Positions 1-8,377 of a stretch of DNA of 64,000 nucleotides are shown here, in pieces. Position 1 is the stretch's first letter. Every line of letters starts with the position of its first letter. Source of the stretch: an uncultured Treponema sp. (GTDB lineage Bacteria > Spirochaetota > Spirochaetia > Treponematales > Treponemataceae); NCBI GenBank assembly GCA_946615905.1, contig CAMOIE010000009.1, forward strand, positions 1-64,000, written 5' to 3'. The notes under the pieces are model-generated. The model worked only from the letters and a program-made list of their open reading frames with translations. It had not been told where the DNA came from and did no database searches. Position numbers and translations under genes: made by a program.

Positions 1-267
1 TCCATGTATTTTCCTCGCTTCTCCCACCTGTATTATATATAGGTGGTGAAAATCAAAAATCGGCAGCAAAAGCTGAAAAAAGGGAGATTTTTTTACTTAT
101 ATCTTAAATGTCTGAAAAGTGCAAAATATGTTATTATTTGTATTTTACAAACTATAAAAATAGTAATTTGGATTATTCAAATGTCAGAAAAATGCAAATA
201 GTCCTCTGCAAAATGCCCCCCCCGTATATTAGTATGAAGTCATTGAAAGTTCTAAAGGGGGAACGTT
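1..267 (+). promoter_or_regulatory. Upstream region of lipoprotein gene, with C8 tract
   Basis: This stretch has no ORF of its own. It holds a small hairpin (CCACCT at 24-29 with AGGTGG at 41-46) and a run of eight cytosines at 216-223. A TATATT-like -10 candidate follows directly at 225-230, so the C tract would lie in the promoter spacer. A strong Shine-Dalgarno (AAGGGGGA) precedes the ATG at 268. On the minus strand GAGGAAAATACATG ends at base 3, which suggests a divergent gene starting at base 5 and leaving the window. The promoter is inferred. Confidence 0.4.
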
Positions 268-891
268 ATGAAAAAAGTGACTAAATTAATTATTGTTGGA
301 ATGGCTCTCTGCGCATCAGCCTTCTTCATGTCTTGCGCCAACTCTGCCGGTGGCTACGCCGTTGGTAGTGACGAATACAACGCAATAGCAGCAGCAGCGG
401 CCGCAGCTGCTTCCGCTGCTGCACCTAGCGGAAGCACAACGCCAGCTGTTGCAGAGACATACACGTTGAATATAGCCAACTGTCCCACGACAGCAGAAAC
501 TACAAAGGTTGTTGATTCCACAATCTCTGTCGTTGCTGCTGCGTCTGGAAAGAAAATTGAGAACAAATCAACATATCTCCAGATGACAGGTGGAAAAGCC
601 TCTGCTACAGCCGGAGTTGAGTATGGTCTTAAAGTCACACTGACAAAAACAGCGTCAACAATAACAATTAAGGCTTCGTCAAAAGAAAGCAAAGCTGCTA
701 ATCAGTGGATTATGAAAGGAGCTAGTGGTGCAAGTGATGTTACAAGTACAGGAACTCCTGCTACCGCACCTGAAAAAGGTAATGTTTCAAATGTTGCAAC
801 ATTGACATTCTCTTCAGTTCCCGCCGGAACATATTATCTCGGGGCAAGTGCAGATGGTGGCTACCTTACTAGCCTTGTAATTACATACTAA
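268..891 (+). CDS. Small predicted lipoprotein with poly-alanine stretch
   Basis: This is a 207-residue exported protein that I do not recognise. The N-terminus is a lipoprotein signal (MKKVTKLIIVGMALCASAF, then a FFMSC lipobox with Cys at about residue 23). An alanine-rich low-complexity segment follows at about residues 40-53. The rest is Thr/Ser/Ala-rich with beta-strand character and ends in AGTYYLGASADGGYLTSLVITY, which resembles a small jelly-roll or Ig-like C-terminus. A good ribosome site (AAGGGGGA) supports the ATG. It is probably anchored in the outer or inner membrane. The C8 tract about 45 bases upstream makes variable expression possible. Confidence 0.75.
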   Translation: MKKVTKLIIVGMALCASAFFMSCANSAGGYAVGSDEYNAIAAAAAAAASAAAPSGSTTPAVAETYTLNIANCPTTAETTKVVDSTISVVAAASGKKIENKSTYLQMTGGKASATAGVEYGLKVTLTKTASTITIKASSKESKAANQWIMKGASGASDVTSTGTPATAPEKGNVSNVATLTFSSVPAGTYYLGASADGGYLTSLVITY

Positions 892-911
892 TTCATTTGG
901 CGTATAAAATT

Positions 912-941
912 ATTAACCAGTCGCTCTTGCGGCTGGTTAAT
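912..941 (+). terminator. Stem-loop after the lipoprotein gene
   Basis: ATTAACCAG pairs with CTGGTTAAT, with an inner CGC/GCG pairing around a TCTT loop. It lies 20 bases past the stop codon. No T-tract follows, so it may be an mRNA 3'-end stabiliser rather than a classic intrinsic terminator. Confidence 0.5.
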
Positions 942-1000
942 CTGTATCCTGCTTGGGGAAGCGGATTAGTCCCAACCTAGTTGTTTAATTAAATAAGTAT

Positions 1001-1738
1001 ATGAACGAACTTGACAAGTCTAAAGTTCTAGAAGCCATAAAAGAATGTGTTTCATTCGTATTCGGCAAAATCGAAAAAGAGCCTTTTGACAAAGAAAAAA
1101 TCATCGAAGCGTATAATGAACATCAGTTTGATGGCTTTGATGACGACTTGAAATTGGATAGTAGCAAATTTATTGACAGAAAAAAGATCCCGAAAATTAA
1201 ATTTACTATTACGTCTAAAGATATAGAAGAGCTGAAAAGCGATGGTCTTTTGGTCGAAAAGGACGGCGGGACATTTTTTTCACCGTTCATCGCAAATGCG
1301 GAATTTCCTGTAGGAAAAAAGGTGGATCCGCTTATCCGGTTAATGTATGCTGTCTTGTGGAAAAACGGAGACTTGCTTAAAGTTTCCAGAATCATCAGCG
1401 GAATAACGAAGACACCCGCAGACTTGAATCCGCAGGGCTTTGTCTTCCAGCAGTTCGGAAAGTTTTTAGCTGACCCTGGGGAGCCTATAATAGACCAGCA
1501 TGTGATGAGGGTCTTTAAAATATATAAGACATGGCAGACCAATCATGATGTTGATTTGGAGCCGTTTTTCAAGAAAGGAATGACAAATTCTGACGCAAAT
1601 GCTTACATAGCTTGGGTAAAGGACATCGTGCATAATAAAAATGCGTCACGAGATGACATTGACGAGATTTTATTTGCACTGGGAAAAGCCGCAAAGAAGC
1701 TTTGGCAAAAGACAAAGCCGAAAAACAAAGTAGGCTGA
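1001..1738 (+). CDS. Hypothetical cytosolic protein
   Basis: This 245-residue, lysine-rich soluble protein has no signal peptide or membrane segment. I do not recognise it with confidence. The segment around residues 160-175 (FGKFLADPGEPIIDQHVMRV) faintly recalls the helical DNA-glycosylase-like OGG-fold proteins, but no helix-hairpin-helix plus catalytic Lys/Asp signature is evident. No clear Shine-Dalgarno precedes the ATG. It is monocistronic and followed by repeats and a terminator. The body shows normal codon use and a clear open frame, so the gene itself is likely real. Confidence 0.65.
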   Translation: MNELDKSKVLEAIKECVSFVFGKIEKEPFDKEKIIEAYNEHQFDGFDDDLKLDSSKFIDRKKIPKIKFTITSKDIEELKSDGLLVEKDGGTFFSPFIANAEFPVGKKVDPLIRLMYAVLWKNGDLLKVSRIISGITKTPADLNPQGFVFQQFGKFLADPGEPIIDQHVMRVFKIYKTWQTNHDVDLEPFFKKGMTNSDANAYIAWVKDIVHNKNASRDDIDEILFALGKAAKKLWQKTKPKNKVG

Positions 1739-1765
1739 CTTCTGGCTTCTATGTCGGCATAACAT

Positions 1766-1801
1766 GAGGTTTCGACAGGCGGTTCCTGAGCCTGTCGAAG
1801 G
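1766..1801. repeat. REP-like palindrome (TTCGACAGGC family)
   Basis: TTCGACAGGC (1771-1780) pairs perfectly with GCCTGTCGAA (1790-1799). The same core occurs inside the MITE copies and near 27950 and 30652. Confidence 0.6.
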
Positions 1802-1916
1802 ACAATCATTGGTTCTGCCTGTTGTAATAAGTGTCCGTTTGTTGGCTTTCTACCACACGGAAAATAAAACTTAAACGCCCACCCTTAGCTTCCGGGTTCC
1901 CGGATTCGGGTGTTTG

Positions 1917-1943
1917 CTCCTGCGAAAGCAGGAGATTTTTTTT
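1917..1943 (+). terminator. Intrinsic terminator
   Basis: CTCCTGC, a GAAA tetraloop, GCAGGAG and then eight Ts form a textbook rho-independent terminator. It lies 180 bases past the stop of the 1001-1738 gene, with repeats in between. Confidence 0.85.
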
Positions 1944-1967
1944 GGCGCAATAGCATGTAAAAAGAAA

Positions 1968-2085
1968 GGGGCTGTCTCAAAAGTATAAAACACGGTGGTT
2001 GAGCTTGTCGAAACCACCATATATAGTGCGAGAGGTCATTTCGACAGGCTCAATGACCACACACCCTGAACTTGTTGGACGCCCC
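1968..2085. mobile_element. MITE-like element, copy 1
   Basis: This 118-bp non-coding element starts GGGGCTGTCTCAAAAG and ends GGACGCCCC, so the ends are imperfect terminal inverted repeats. Inside are two hairpins: GGTGGTT...AACCACC and GGTCATT...AATGACC. It is nearly identical to 8378-8496, differing by single-base changes and a one-base deletion in the right terminus. The terminus resembles those of known transposons, so mobilisation by a transposase elsewhere in the genome is inferred. The A-rich left flank and T-rich right flank could also let it act as the terminator for pgi. Confidence 0.7.
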
Positions 2086-2111
2086 TTTTCTTTTACGGTC
2101 TTACTGATTTA

Positions 2112-3695
2112 CTAAATTCGGAGCAAATCTGAGTAGGCTTTTAAAGCCCCGTCCGTGTCGTGGGCCAGGACTTTTTTTGCCAGTTTTTTACCCAGCTGAA
2201 CGCCTTCCTGGTCAAAGGAGTTGATGTTCCACAAAAATCCCTGGAACATGACCTTGTTCTCAAAGTGGGCCAGAAGGGCACCCAGACTCTGCGGTGTGAG
2301 CTGCTTTCCGTAGATTATAGATGACGGGCGACCGCCGGCGAATGACTTGTTTGGATCACCGTCGTCTTTGCCGCATGCGAATGCCATAATCTGGGCGGCC
2401 ACGTTGGCACAGAGTTTTTTCTGGCTTGTAGACCCTTCAATCACAACGTCAACGCCAGCCTGATTCTCCTGAAAGCCGATGAACTGGAGGGGCACGATAT
2501 TCGTTCCCTGGTGGAGGAGCTGGTAGAATGAGTGCTGGCCGTTCGTTCCCGGCTCTCCGAAAATCACGGGACCTGTCACGTAGTCAACAGGCTTTCCGAA
2601 GCGGTTGACAGACTTTCCGTTTGACTCCATGTCGAGCTGCTGCAGGTGGGCGGGGAACCTTGAGAGGGCCTGCGAATAGGGGAGAACCGCTGTTGACGGG
2701 TAGCCCTGTACGTTGCGCTCATACAAGCCGATTAAGGCATCCAGCATGGCCGGATTCTTTTTGATGTCGCTGGAAGACTCGATTTTGTCCTCGGCCGCGG
2801 CTCCGTCAAGGAAGTCCGCGAAGACTTTGGGGCCGAAGGCCAGGCTCAAGACCGCTCCACCGACCGCAGATGTTGATGAGTAGCGGCCGCCGATGTAGTC
2901 GTCCATGTAGAAGGCTGCAAGATAGTCCGGGTTGTGGGCCAGGGGGCTTGTCTCGGAAGTGACCGCAATCATGTGCTTTGCCGGGTTGAGGCCTGCCTTT
3001 TTAAGTGCGTCTTTTACGAATGACTCGTTTGTGAGGGTCTCAAGGGTTGTGCCTGACTTTGACACCAAAATGAAAATTGAATGGGCCAAATCCACGCGGC
3101 TTAAAACTCCCGCAGCATCGTCCGGGTCTACGTTTGAAATGAACTCGGCTTCCATCAGTTTTGTATTGTTGGCCTTTGCCCATTCGCTCAAGGCAAGGTA
3201 CATGGCGCGGGGGCCAAGGTCGGAGCCGCCGATTCCAATCTGGACGACTGTGGTGAATTTCTCTCCGTCAGCGTTTGTGATTTTTCCTGAGTGGACGTTA
3301 TCAGCGAATTCCGCGATTCTTTTTTGCTGTTCGATGTAAAAATCCCGCTTGTCAACATTGTCAGCTTTTACGGCTTTGCCGAGCTGTCCGCGTGTCAGGT
3401 GGTGGAGGACAAGACGCTTCTCTCCAGTGTTTACGACAGCCCCGTTGTATGTCTCCTCGAATTTCTCGGCCAGCTGGGCTTCTTTTGCCAAATCCGCCAT
3501 GACAGAGAGGACTTTGGAGTCGACTTCCTTTGCGGCGTAATTGTAGGTCAGTCCGGCCGCCATCGGAATCTGGTAGTCCGCCACACGGTCAGCGGCCTTT
3601 GCTCCTCCGAGTTCCGCCTTGATATCTACAGCTCCTTTCAGAGCCTGCAATTTTTTGAATGAAGACAAAGTGTCAAGATTTTCCCAAGAAATCAT
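2112..3695 (-). CDS. pgi: Glucose-6-phosphate isomerase
   Basis: This cytosolic glycolytic enzyme interconverts glucose 6-phosphate and fructose 6-phosphate. The 527 residues match the large bacterial PGI type. The sugar-phosphate isomerase region shows IGIGGSDLGPRAM (about residue 153), SKSGTTLET (about 213) and the PGI signature region GEPGTNGQHSFYQLLHQGT. The start follows a GAGG ribosome site 6 bases upstream. The gene is monocistronic, and its 3' end lies about 25 bases from the MITE-like element. The upstream spacer (3696-3907) is AT-rich and shared with the divergent RlpA-like gene. Confidence 0.96.
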   Translation of the reverse strand: MISWENLDTLSSFKKLQALKGAVDIKAELGGAKAADRVADYQIPMAAGLTYNYAAKEVDSKVLSVMADLAKEAQLAEKFEETYNGAVVNTGEKRLVLHHLTRGQLGKAVKADNVDKRDFYIEQQKRIAEFADNVHSGKITNADGEKFTTVVQIGIGGSDLGPRAMYLALSEWAKANNTKLMEAEFISNVDPDDAAGVLSRVDLAHSIFILVSKSGTTLETLTNESFVKDALKKAGLNPAKHMIAVTSETSPLAHNPDYLAAFYMDDYIGGRYSSTSAVGGAVLSLAFGPKVFADFLDGAAAEDKIESSSDIKKNPAMLDALIGLYERNVQGYPSTAVLPYSQALSRFPAHLQQLDMESNGKSVNRFGKPVDYVTGPVIFGEPGTNGQHSFYQLLHQGTNIVPLQFIGFQENQAGVDVVIEGSTSQKKLCANVAAQIMAFACGKDDGDPNKSFAGGRPSSIIYGKQLTPQSLGALLAHFENKVMFQGFLWNINSFDQEGVQLGKKLAKKVLAHDTDGALKAYSDLLRI

Positions 3696-3907
3696 AAGAG
3701 CCTCGTTTAGTAAGATTTAAATTGCATTAATTATAACACATCTTTTTGATTTTATATAGATTTTTTTAAATTGGAGATTTTGGAAGAAAAAAGGGTCCAG
3801 GGAAAAAAGAAACCTTGAAAAGGTTGCGTTTTGCCTTGGATGACAGAATTTTATGTTCAGTGATTTTTTTTACGGCCGAAAATTTATCTAGAATGGGAGA
3901 AAATTTT

Positions 3908-4594
3908 ATGAAAAAGACATTCATGCTTTTAACAGCCCTTTTGATGGTCTGGGGGGCTTCCGCCTCGATTTACAAGAGCGGCGTTACGGCTTCATATTAC
4001 GCTGACAAATTCCACGGTCGGACGACTGCCAACGGCGAAATCTTCAACATGTACGGCTACACTTGCGCCCACAAGACTTTGCCTTTCAACACGATGCTCC
4101 GCGTGACAAACCTTGCAAATGGAAAGTCTGTGATTGTCCGCGTGAACGACAGGGGGCCATTTGTTGCCGGACGCGAGATTGACCTTTCAAAGGCTGCCGC
4201 TGTGAAAATCGGAATGACAGGAACGGGAACTGCTAAAGTCAAGATTGAGACTGTCAGCCTTGTAGAAAAAAAGCCTGCGAGTTCAGCAGCCTCTAGCGAG
4301 GAAGAGCTTGTGACTGCGGAAAGCCTGCCAAAAATCCAGCTGGAGAACGCCAATATCCGCCTGCTTCCCGGAACGGAGTGGGACATTCAGGTCGGTGCTT
4401 TCAAGGAAAAACGCTATGCCGAGGATTGCGCCCGCCGCCTTCTTGACGCAGGATTTATCAACGTCGTCTACCAGAAGACCGAGGGAATCACCCGCGTGGT
4501 AGTCCGCAAGGTCGCCGCCGAGGACGTTGAGTCAACCCAGCAGAAACTTGCAAACGAGGGCTTTAACGAGCAGCTTATCCGCAAGAGAAGTTAA
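3908..4594 (+). CDS. rlpA: RlpA-like septal ring/lytic transglycosylase with SPOR domain
   Basis: This predicted exported cell-wall protein has 228 residues. The ORF track opens at 3815, but ATG 3908 is preferred because GGGAGA lies 8 bases upstream and a signal peptide ([19 protein letters not shown]) starts there. A double-psi beta-barrel follows ([20 protein letters not shown], later VRVNDRGPF), typical of RlpA, which cleaves denuded glycan strands. A short low-complexity linker leads to a C-terminal SPOR domain ([16 protein letters not shown]) that binds septal peptidoglycan. There is no lipobox, so it is probably periplasmic rather than lipid-anchored. Confidence 0.9.
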   Translation: MKKTFMLLTALLMVWGASASIYKSGVTASYYADKFHGRTTANGEIFNMYGYTCAHKTLPFNTMLRVTNLANGKSVIVRVNDRGPFVAGREIDLSKAAAVKIGMTGTGTAKVKIETVSLVEKKPASSAASSEEELVTAESLPKIQLENANIRLLPGTEWDIQVGAFKEKRYAEDCARRLLDAGFINVVYQKTEGITRVVVRKVAAEDVESTQQKLANEGFNEQLIRKRS

Positions 4595-4614
4595 AAATAA
4601 TAAACGTTGGTATA

Positions 4615-5295
4615 TTATTTACCTTCTCTTATAAACATTAAAAATAAAGATATAAAAATCGGGAGAAGGGCGAAGAGCAGGGTATGAAGACCTAGGGCTT
4701 TTGTCAAAAGACAGCCGGCTGCCGCTCCCAAGATAAAGACTAAAATAATTATGTAATAAACGAGGCCTCTTATAAAAAGGGGCCTTTCTTTTTTTCTAGT
4801 CCCTGAAAAAATCAACTCGCTTCCTGTCCTCAGGTTGCCGGTGCACATGGTCGTTGCGAATGGGTGCCCGTGCCATTTTCTAAACGCATCGACTTGAAAG
4901 GAGCAGACAAAGGAAATCATGATGTTGGCGATGGAATTCATATTTTCGGGGACAAAGGCCGCAAGGGCGAGAATTCCGCACTCAATCAGCAAAATCACCT
5001 GGCGCCAGTGGATTTTCTTTGACTCCTTGAATCTCGATTTTACCGCCTCCGTCAAAAAAACTCCGCAGGCAAAGGCCAAAATCGGCAGAAAGCAGAAAAA
5101 GGCCTGAGTCCAGTTTCCCCGGGCTGCGTTCATTCCGACTAGGACAATGTTTCCTGTCTGGGCGTTGGCAAAAACTCCGCCACGGCCGATATAAGTGTAG
5201 GCATCCAAAAATCCGCCTGAGAGGGCTAAAAGCAGGGCGACCGGCGTGGAGTCCGAGATTTGGCGGGAATCGTGGTGAAAGTTAATCACAGGCAT
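4615..5295 (-). CDS. DUF1275 (YoaK-type) membrane protein
   Basis: This 226-residue polytopic inner-membrane protein of unknown substrate has about six predicted membrane helices. Family-typical features are the N-terminal LLALSGGFLDAYTYI, NAQTGNIVLVGM and TTMCTGNLRTGS segments. The start overlaps the 3' end of the upstream sufU-like gene by 14 bases, so the two are translationally coupled. DUF1275 members are widespread and uncharacterised. The functional link to an Fe-S scaffold is unclear and may be chance. Confidence 0.85.
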   Translation of the reverse strand: MPVINFHHDSRQISDSTPVALLLALSGGFLDAYTYIGRGGVFANAQTGNIVLVGMNAARGNWTQAFFCFLPILAFACGVFLTEAVKSRFKESKKIHWRQVILLIECGILALAAFVPENMNSIANIMISFVCSFQVDAFRKWHGHPFATTMCTGNLRTGSELIFSGTRKKERPLFIRGLVYYIIILVFILGAAAGCLLTKALGLHTLLFALLPIFISLFLMFIREGK

Positions 5296-5761
5296 GAGGA
5301 TTTCCGGCGGCAGCCTTTTGGATTCCGTCTGTTTTTGCGGGACTTTCCAGCATTTCTTTCATTGTGCGCCAGCCAAGGACAGCACATTTTACGCGGGAAG
5401 GCATGTGGGAGACATCCTGCAAAAGTCCCGCCTCGTCAAGCTCCTCGATTTCTTCTTCTGTCGCCTTTCCCTGAATCATGTTCATGAAAATTGTCCCAAG
5501 GCGAAGAGCCTCGTCTTTTTCCTTTCCGATAATCAGGTCTAGCATCATGTCGACCGAGGCCTGTGAGACCGCGCATCCGGAGCCTTCAAAAGACCCGTCC
5601 GTGATTTTTGCCCCGTCGGTTTTGAGGTATAGAGTTATGTTGTCGCCACAGGAAGGGTTTACCCCGTGCAAAGTGAGGCTTGGGTTTTCAAGATTTTTTT
5701 TGTGGGCGGGATTTATGTTGTGTTCGTTCAAAATCTCGCGGTAAAGTGATTTTAATTCCAT
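5282..5761 (-). CDS. sufU: SufU/NifU-like Fe-S cluster assembly scaffold
   Basis: This 159-residue NifU N-terminal family protein probably takes part in Fe-S cluster assembly with a cysteine desulfurase that is not in this window. The three expected cysteines are visible: NPSCGDN (about residue 38), GSGCAVS (about 63) and SRVKCAVLGW (about 126). The conserved Asp of PSCGDN is present, typical of SufU zinc/sulfur-transfer proteins. GAGGG precedes the start. It is first gene of a two-gene unit with the DUF1275 protein. Confidence 0.9.
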   Translation of the reverse strand: MELKSLYREILNEHNINPAHKKNLENPSLTLHGVNPSCGDNITLYLKTDGAKITDGSFEGSGCAVSQASVDMMLDLIIGKEKDEALRLGTIFMNMIQGKATEEEIEELDEAGLLQDVSHMPSRVKCAVLGWRTMKEMLESPAKTDGIQKAAAGNPHACD

Positions 5762-5820
5762 TTTTTAAGCCCTCGAATCTTCTATAAGATAATGAAATTC
5801 TCCCATCTGGGCAATTAATT

Positions 5821-5940
5821 ATGAGTTATTCGTGCGAGCCGCTTTCAGCGTCGGGCTATGTCAGGCTTCCGCCTCCCGGCTCCATTGGGGCCGTTCCCTA
5901 CCTCTCGCGTTTTGACATCTTGAAAATCATTGCCAAATAG
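5821..5940 (+). other. Short ORF within decayed GC-rich intergenic repeat
   Basis: An ATG-to-TAG frame of 39 codons sits between sufU and deoC without a Shine-Dalgarno. Its sequence (TCGGGCTATGTCAGGCTTCCGCC) resembles the reverse complement of the GC-rich intergenic repeat near 15500. It is more likely repeat-derived than a gene. Confidence 0.25.
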
Positions 5941-5980
5941 AAGAAAATGGCTGTGAGAATTTTAATTTATGGAGCCAATC

Positions 5981-6685
5981 ATGACAAAAAAAGAACTTGC
6001 AAAATATATCGACCACACTCAGCTTGCCGCCTGCGCGACAAAAGCTGACATCGAAAAACTCTGCGCCGAAGCCCGCGAATACGACTTTGCCTCTGTCTGC
6101 GTGAACCCGGTCTTCATTCCGCTCGCCGCAGAACTGCTCAAAGGCTCTGACGTGAAAGTCTGCACTGTAATCGACTTCCCGCTTGGCGCGTCCGGCCGTG
6201 AGAGCAAAAATATGCAGGCCTCGGCCGCAATCCGTGACGGTGCCGACGAGCTTGACTTTGTTATTTCCTTAAGCCTCGTGAAAGCCCACAAATGGGAAGA
6301 GCTTGCCGACGAGTTGAAAGCTCTTGAGGATGCGGCCAAAAAGGAAAAGCCCTCAATCCTCACAAAGTTGATTTTGGAGACCTGCTATCTCACTGACGAG
6401 GAAATCGTGGAGTCCTGCAAGGCTGCCAAGAAGGGCGGTTTTGACTTTGTAAAGACTTCGACAGGATTTGCCACTCCCAAGGACTCAAGCGGAAAATCCC
6501 TGCCGAACGGAGCTACTGTCCACGCTGTTGAATTGATGAGAAAAACAGTCGGAGACTCAATGGGAGTGAAGGCTTCCGGCGGAATCCACAATTTTGAGGA
6601 GTGCATGGCGATGATTGAAGCTGGAGCTTCGAGAATCGGTGCTTCTGCCGGTGTCAAAATTCTTGCCGGAGCCAATCTCGCATAG
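5981..6685 (+). CDS. deoC: Deoxyribose-phosphate aldolase
   Basis: This class I aldolase splits 2-deoxyribose 5-phosphate into glyceraldehyde 3-phosphate and acetaldehyde in deoxynucleoside catabolism. From ATG 5981 it has 234 residues. The track opens at 5969, but GGAG at 5971-5974 is an ideal ribosome site for 5981. Landmarks are YIDHTQL at the N-terminus, VCTVIDFPLGA, the Schiff-base lysine in FVKTSTGF and the second conserved lysine in GVKASGGI. It is cytosolic and monocistronic, and is followed by a cluster of hairpins. Confidence 0.95.
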   Translation: MTKKELAKYIDHTQLAACATKADIEKLCAEAREYDFASVCVNPVFIPLAAELLKGSDVKVCTVIDFPLGASGRESKNMQASAAIRDGADELDFVISLSLVKAHKWEELADELKALEDAAKKEKPSILTKLILETCYLTDEEIVESCKAAKKGGFDFVKTSTGFATPKDSSGKSLPNGATVHAVELMRKTVGDSMGVKASGGIHNFEECMAMIEAGASRIGASAGVKILAGANLA

Positions 6686-6716
6686 GTTGACCGCACCAGG
6701 CAATGGAAGGGTTGTT

Positions 6717-6805
6717 GGGTGAGAGTCGGCATCCTTGCCGCCTCTCACCCGACAGAAATCGCAAGACGATTTCTGTCCTTGCATTTTGCCGCCATCCGTG
6801 GCGGC
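6717..6805. repeat. Three consecutive perfect inverted repeats after deoC
   Basis: The stretch holds three hairpins in a row. GGGTGAGAG/CTCTCACCC is at 6717-6750, GACAGAAATCG/CGATTTCTGTC (11 bp perfect, CAAGA loop) at 6751-6777 and GCCGCC/GGCGGC at 6788-6805. No T-tract follows. The style matches the hairpin pairs at 8521-8575 and the repeats at 15390 and 41090. Confidence 0.65.
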
Positions 6806-6956
6806 AGAAGACTTGTTGCCTTGGTGCCCAAAGTCCAGTGAATATCTGGCTGACTTTTAATTTCATTGAAACAATTGCATAAATATGCTAGATTCTTTAG
6901 GCAAAATGCATAAATATAGGCTGGCTAAAATTCCGGCCGGATTTCAGGAGCATTAA

Positions 6957-8180
6957 ATGAAGGTCGTTGTTATCGGCGCCCAGTGGGGTGATGAGGGAAA
7001 AGGCAAAATCGTTGACTATCTTGCAGAGGACGCGAAATACGTTGTCCGCTATGCGGGAGGTCCTAACGCAGGCCACACAATCGTTGTAGACGGCAAGCAG
7101 TTTGCCCTTCATCAGGTTCCGTCAGGAATCCTCTACCCGGAAAAATCTGTTTTCTTGGGTGCTGGAATGGTAATCGACCCGGAGGCCCTTTTCAACGAGC
7201 TTCAGATGCTCAAGGACAACGGAATCAACTGGGAAGGTCGCGTCTTTATCTCTGACCGCGCCCACATCATTCTTCCAGGCTACCGGCAGATGGACAAGGA
7301 CCGCGATGCACAGCGCAAACGCCCAATCGGCACGACCGGACGTGGAATCGGAATCGCCTATTCTGAAAAGGCCCACCGCGACGGACTTCGACTTGCAGAC
7401 CTTGACTGGGATGTTAAAATGGCCGAATTTGACGGCGAGGACAAGGCCTATCTCGACAAGTACAAGGAAAGACTCCTTGAGATGCGCGTCGACCTGACTG
7501 CGAAAATGTTTGAGTTCAGAAAAGAGAACATTCTTTTTGAGGGTGCCCAGGGAGCCATGCTTGACATCGACTCTGGAACTTACCCCTACGTATCTTCCGG
7601 GGCATCTTGCTCAGCCGGAGCCGCCACAGGCTGCGGAATCGGTCCCCACGACTTGGATAAAATCCTCGGAGTATTCAAGGCTTACGAGACTCGCGTTGGA
7701 AACGGCCCCATGCCAACAGAATTCAACAACGAGAGCGAGGGAGAGCTTTGCGAGTATGTGCGCAAGACAGGCCGCGAGTACGGAGTCACCACAGGACGCG
7801 CCCGCCGCTGCGGCTACCTTGATTTGGTCGCCCTCCGCTATGCCTGCCGCGTAAACTCTCTCGACTCGCTTGTTTTGACCCATCTTGACATCTACGACAC
7901 ATTTGATGAAATCGAGGCCTGCGTCGCCTACGACATCGATGGAAAAATCGTTACTGACTTCCCTGCAAATGTCGGACAGATGGAAAGGGCAAAGCCGATT
8001 CTTGAGAAATTCAAAGGCTGGAAGACAAGCCTCAAAGAATGCCGCTCTTATGAAAATCTCCCCAAAGAAGCCCGCGGCTACGTGGAGTTCATCGAGGACT
8101 ACTGCAAGGTTCCCGTTGGAATAATCTCAGTCGGCTATGAGCGCAACGAAACCTTCATCCGAAGCAACCCTTGGAAATAA
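6957..8180 (+). CDS. purA: Adenylosuccinate synthase
   Basis: This enzyme makes adenylosuccinate from IMP, aspartate and GTP, the first committed step to AMP. The 407 residues are slightly short for the family. The N-terminal P-loop GAQWGDEGKGKIVD and the IMP-binding GGPNAGHT are intact. GTTGRGIG, FEGAQGAMLDID and TTGRARRCGYLD (the catalytic or IMP-contacting Arg segment) follow in order. CAGGAG lies 7 bases before the ATG. It stands alone and ends at a strong terminator. Confidence 0.97.
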   Translation: MKVVVIGAQWGDEGKGKIVDYLAEDAKYVVRYAGGPNAGHTIVVDGKQFALHQVPSGILYPEKSVFLGAGMVIDPEALFNELQMLKDNGINWEGRVFISDRAHIILPGYRQMDKDRDAQRKRPIGTTGRGIGIAYSEKAHRDGLRLADLDWDVKMAEFDGEDKAYLDKYKERLLEMRVDLTAKMFEFRKENILFEGAQGAMLDIDSGTYPYVSSGASCSAGAATGCGIGPHDLDKILGVFKAYETRVGNGPMPTEFNNESEGELCEYVRKTGREYGVTTGRARRCGYLDLVALRYACRVNSLDSLVLTHLDIYDTFDEIEACVAYDIDGKIVTDFPANVGQMERAKPILEKFKGWKTSLKECRSYENLPKEARGYVEFIEDYCKVPVGIISVGYERNETFIRSNPWK

Positions 8181-8226
8181 TTTTCATTTGGGCGTAAGGC
8201 AAAGACAGAGATAATTCTGTGAATTC

Positions 8227-8264
8227 AAAAAAAAATCCCGGCCTGTGTGGCTGGGATTTTTTTT
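8227..8264 (+). terminator. Intrinsic terminator of purA
   Basis: AAAAATCCCGGCC, a TGTGT loop and GGCTGGGATTTTTTTT form the stem (one mismatch) and T-tract. It starts 46 bases after the purA stop. Confidence 0.9.
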
Positions 8265-8285
8265 ATCTTTGAGAGCTTTCTCCCA

Positions 8286-8359
8286 TAAAGTCATGACGCG
8301 GCGTCCATGCCGCTAGCTAACGTGCCGGTTCAAATCCGGGAACTAGCATAGCGGGAAAT
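8286..8359 (+). repeat. 74-bp tRNA-like repeat, copy 1
   Basis: This 74-bp block is nearly identical to 8589-8662. It has a GCGGC/GCCGC hairpin, the T-arm-like string CCGGTTCAAATCCGGG and CCGCTA...TAGCGG outer pairing. No proper anticodon arm can be drawn, so it is tRNA-like and not a called tRNA. Confidence 0.6.
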
Positions 8360-8377
8360 TCATTTAAAATAAAAAAA

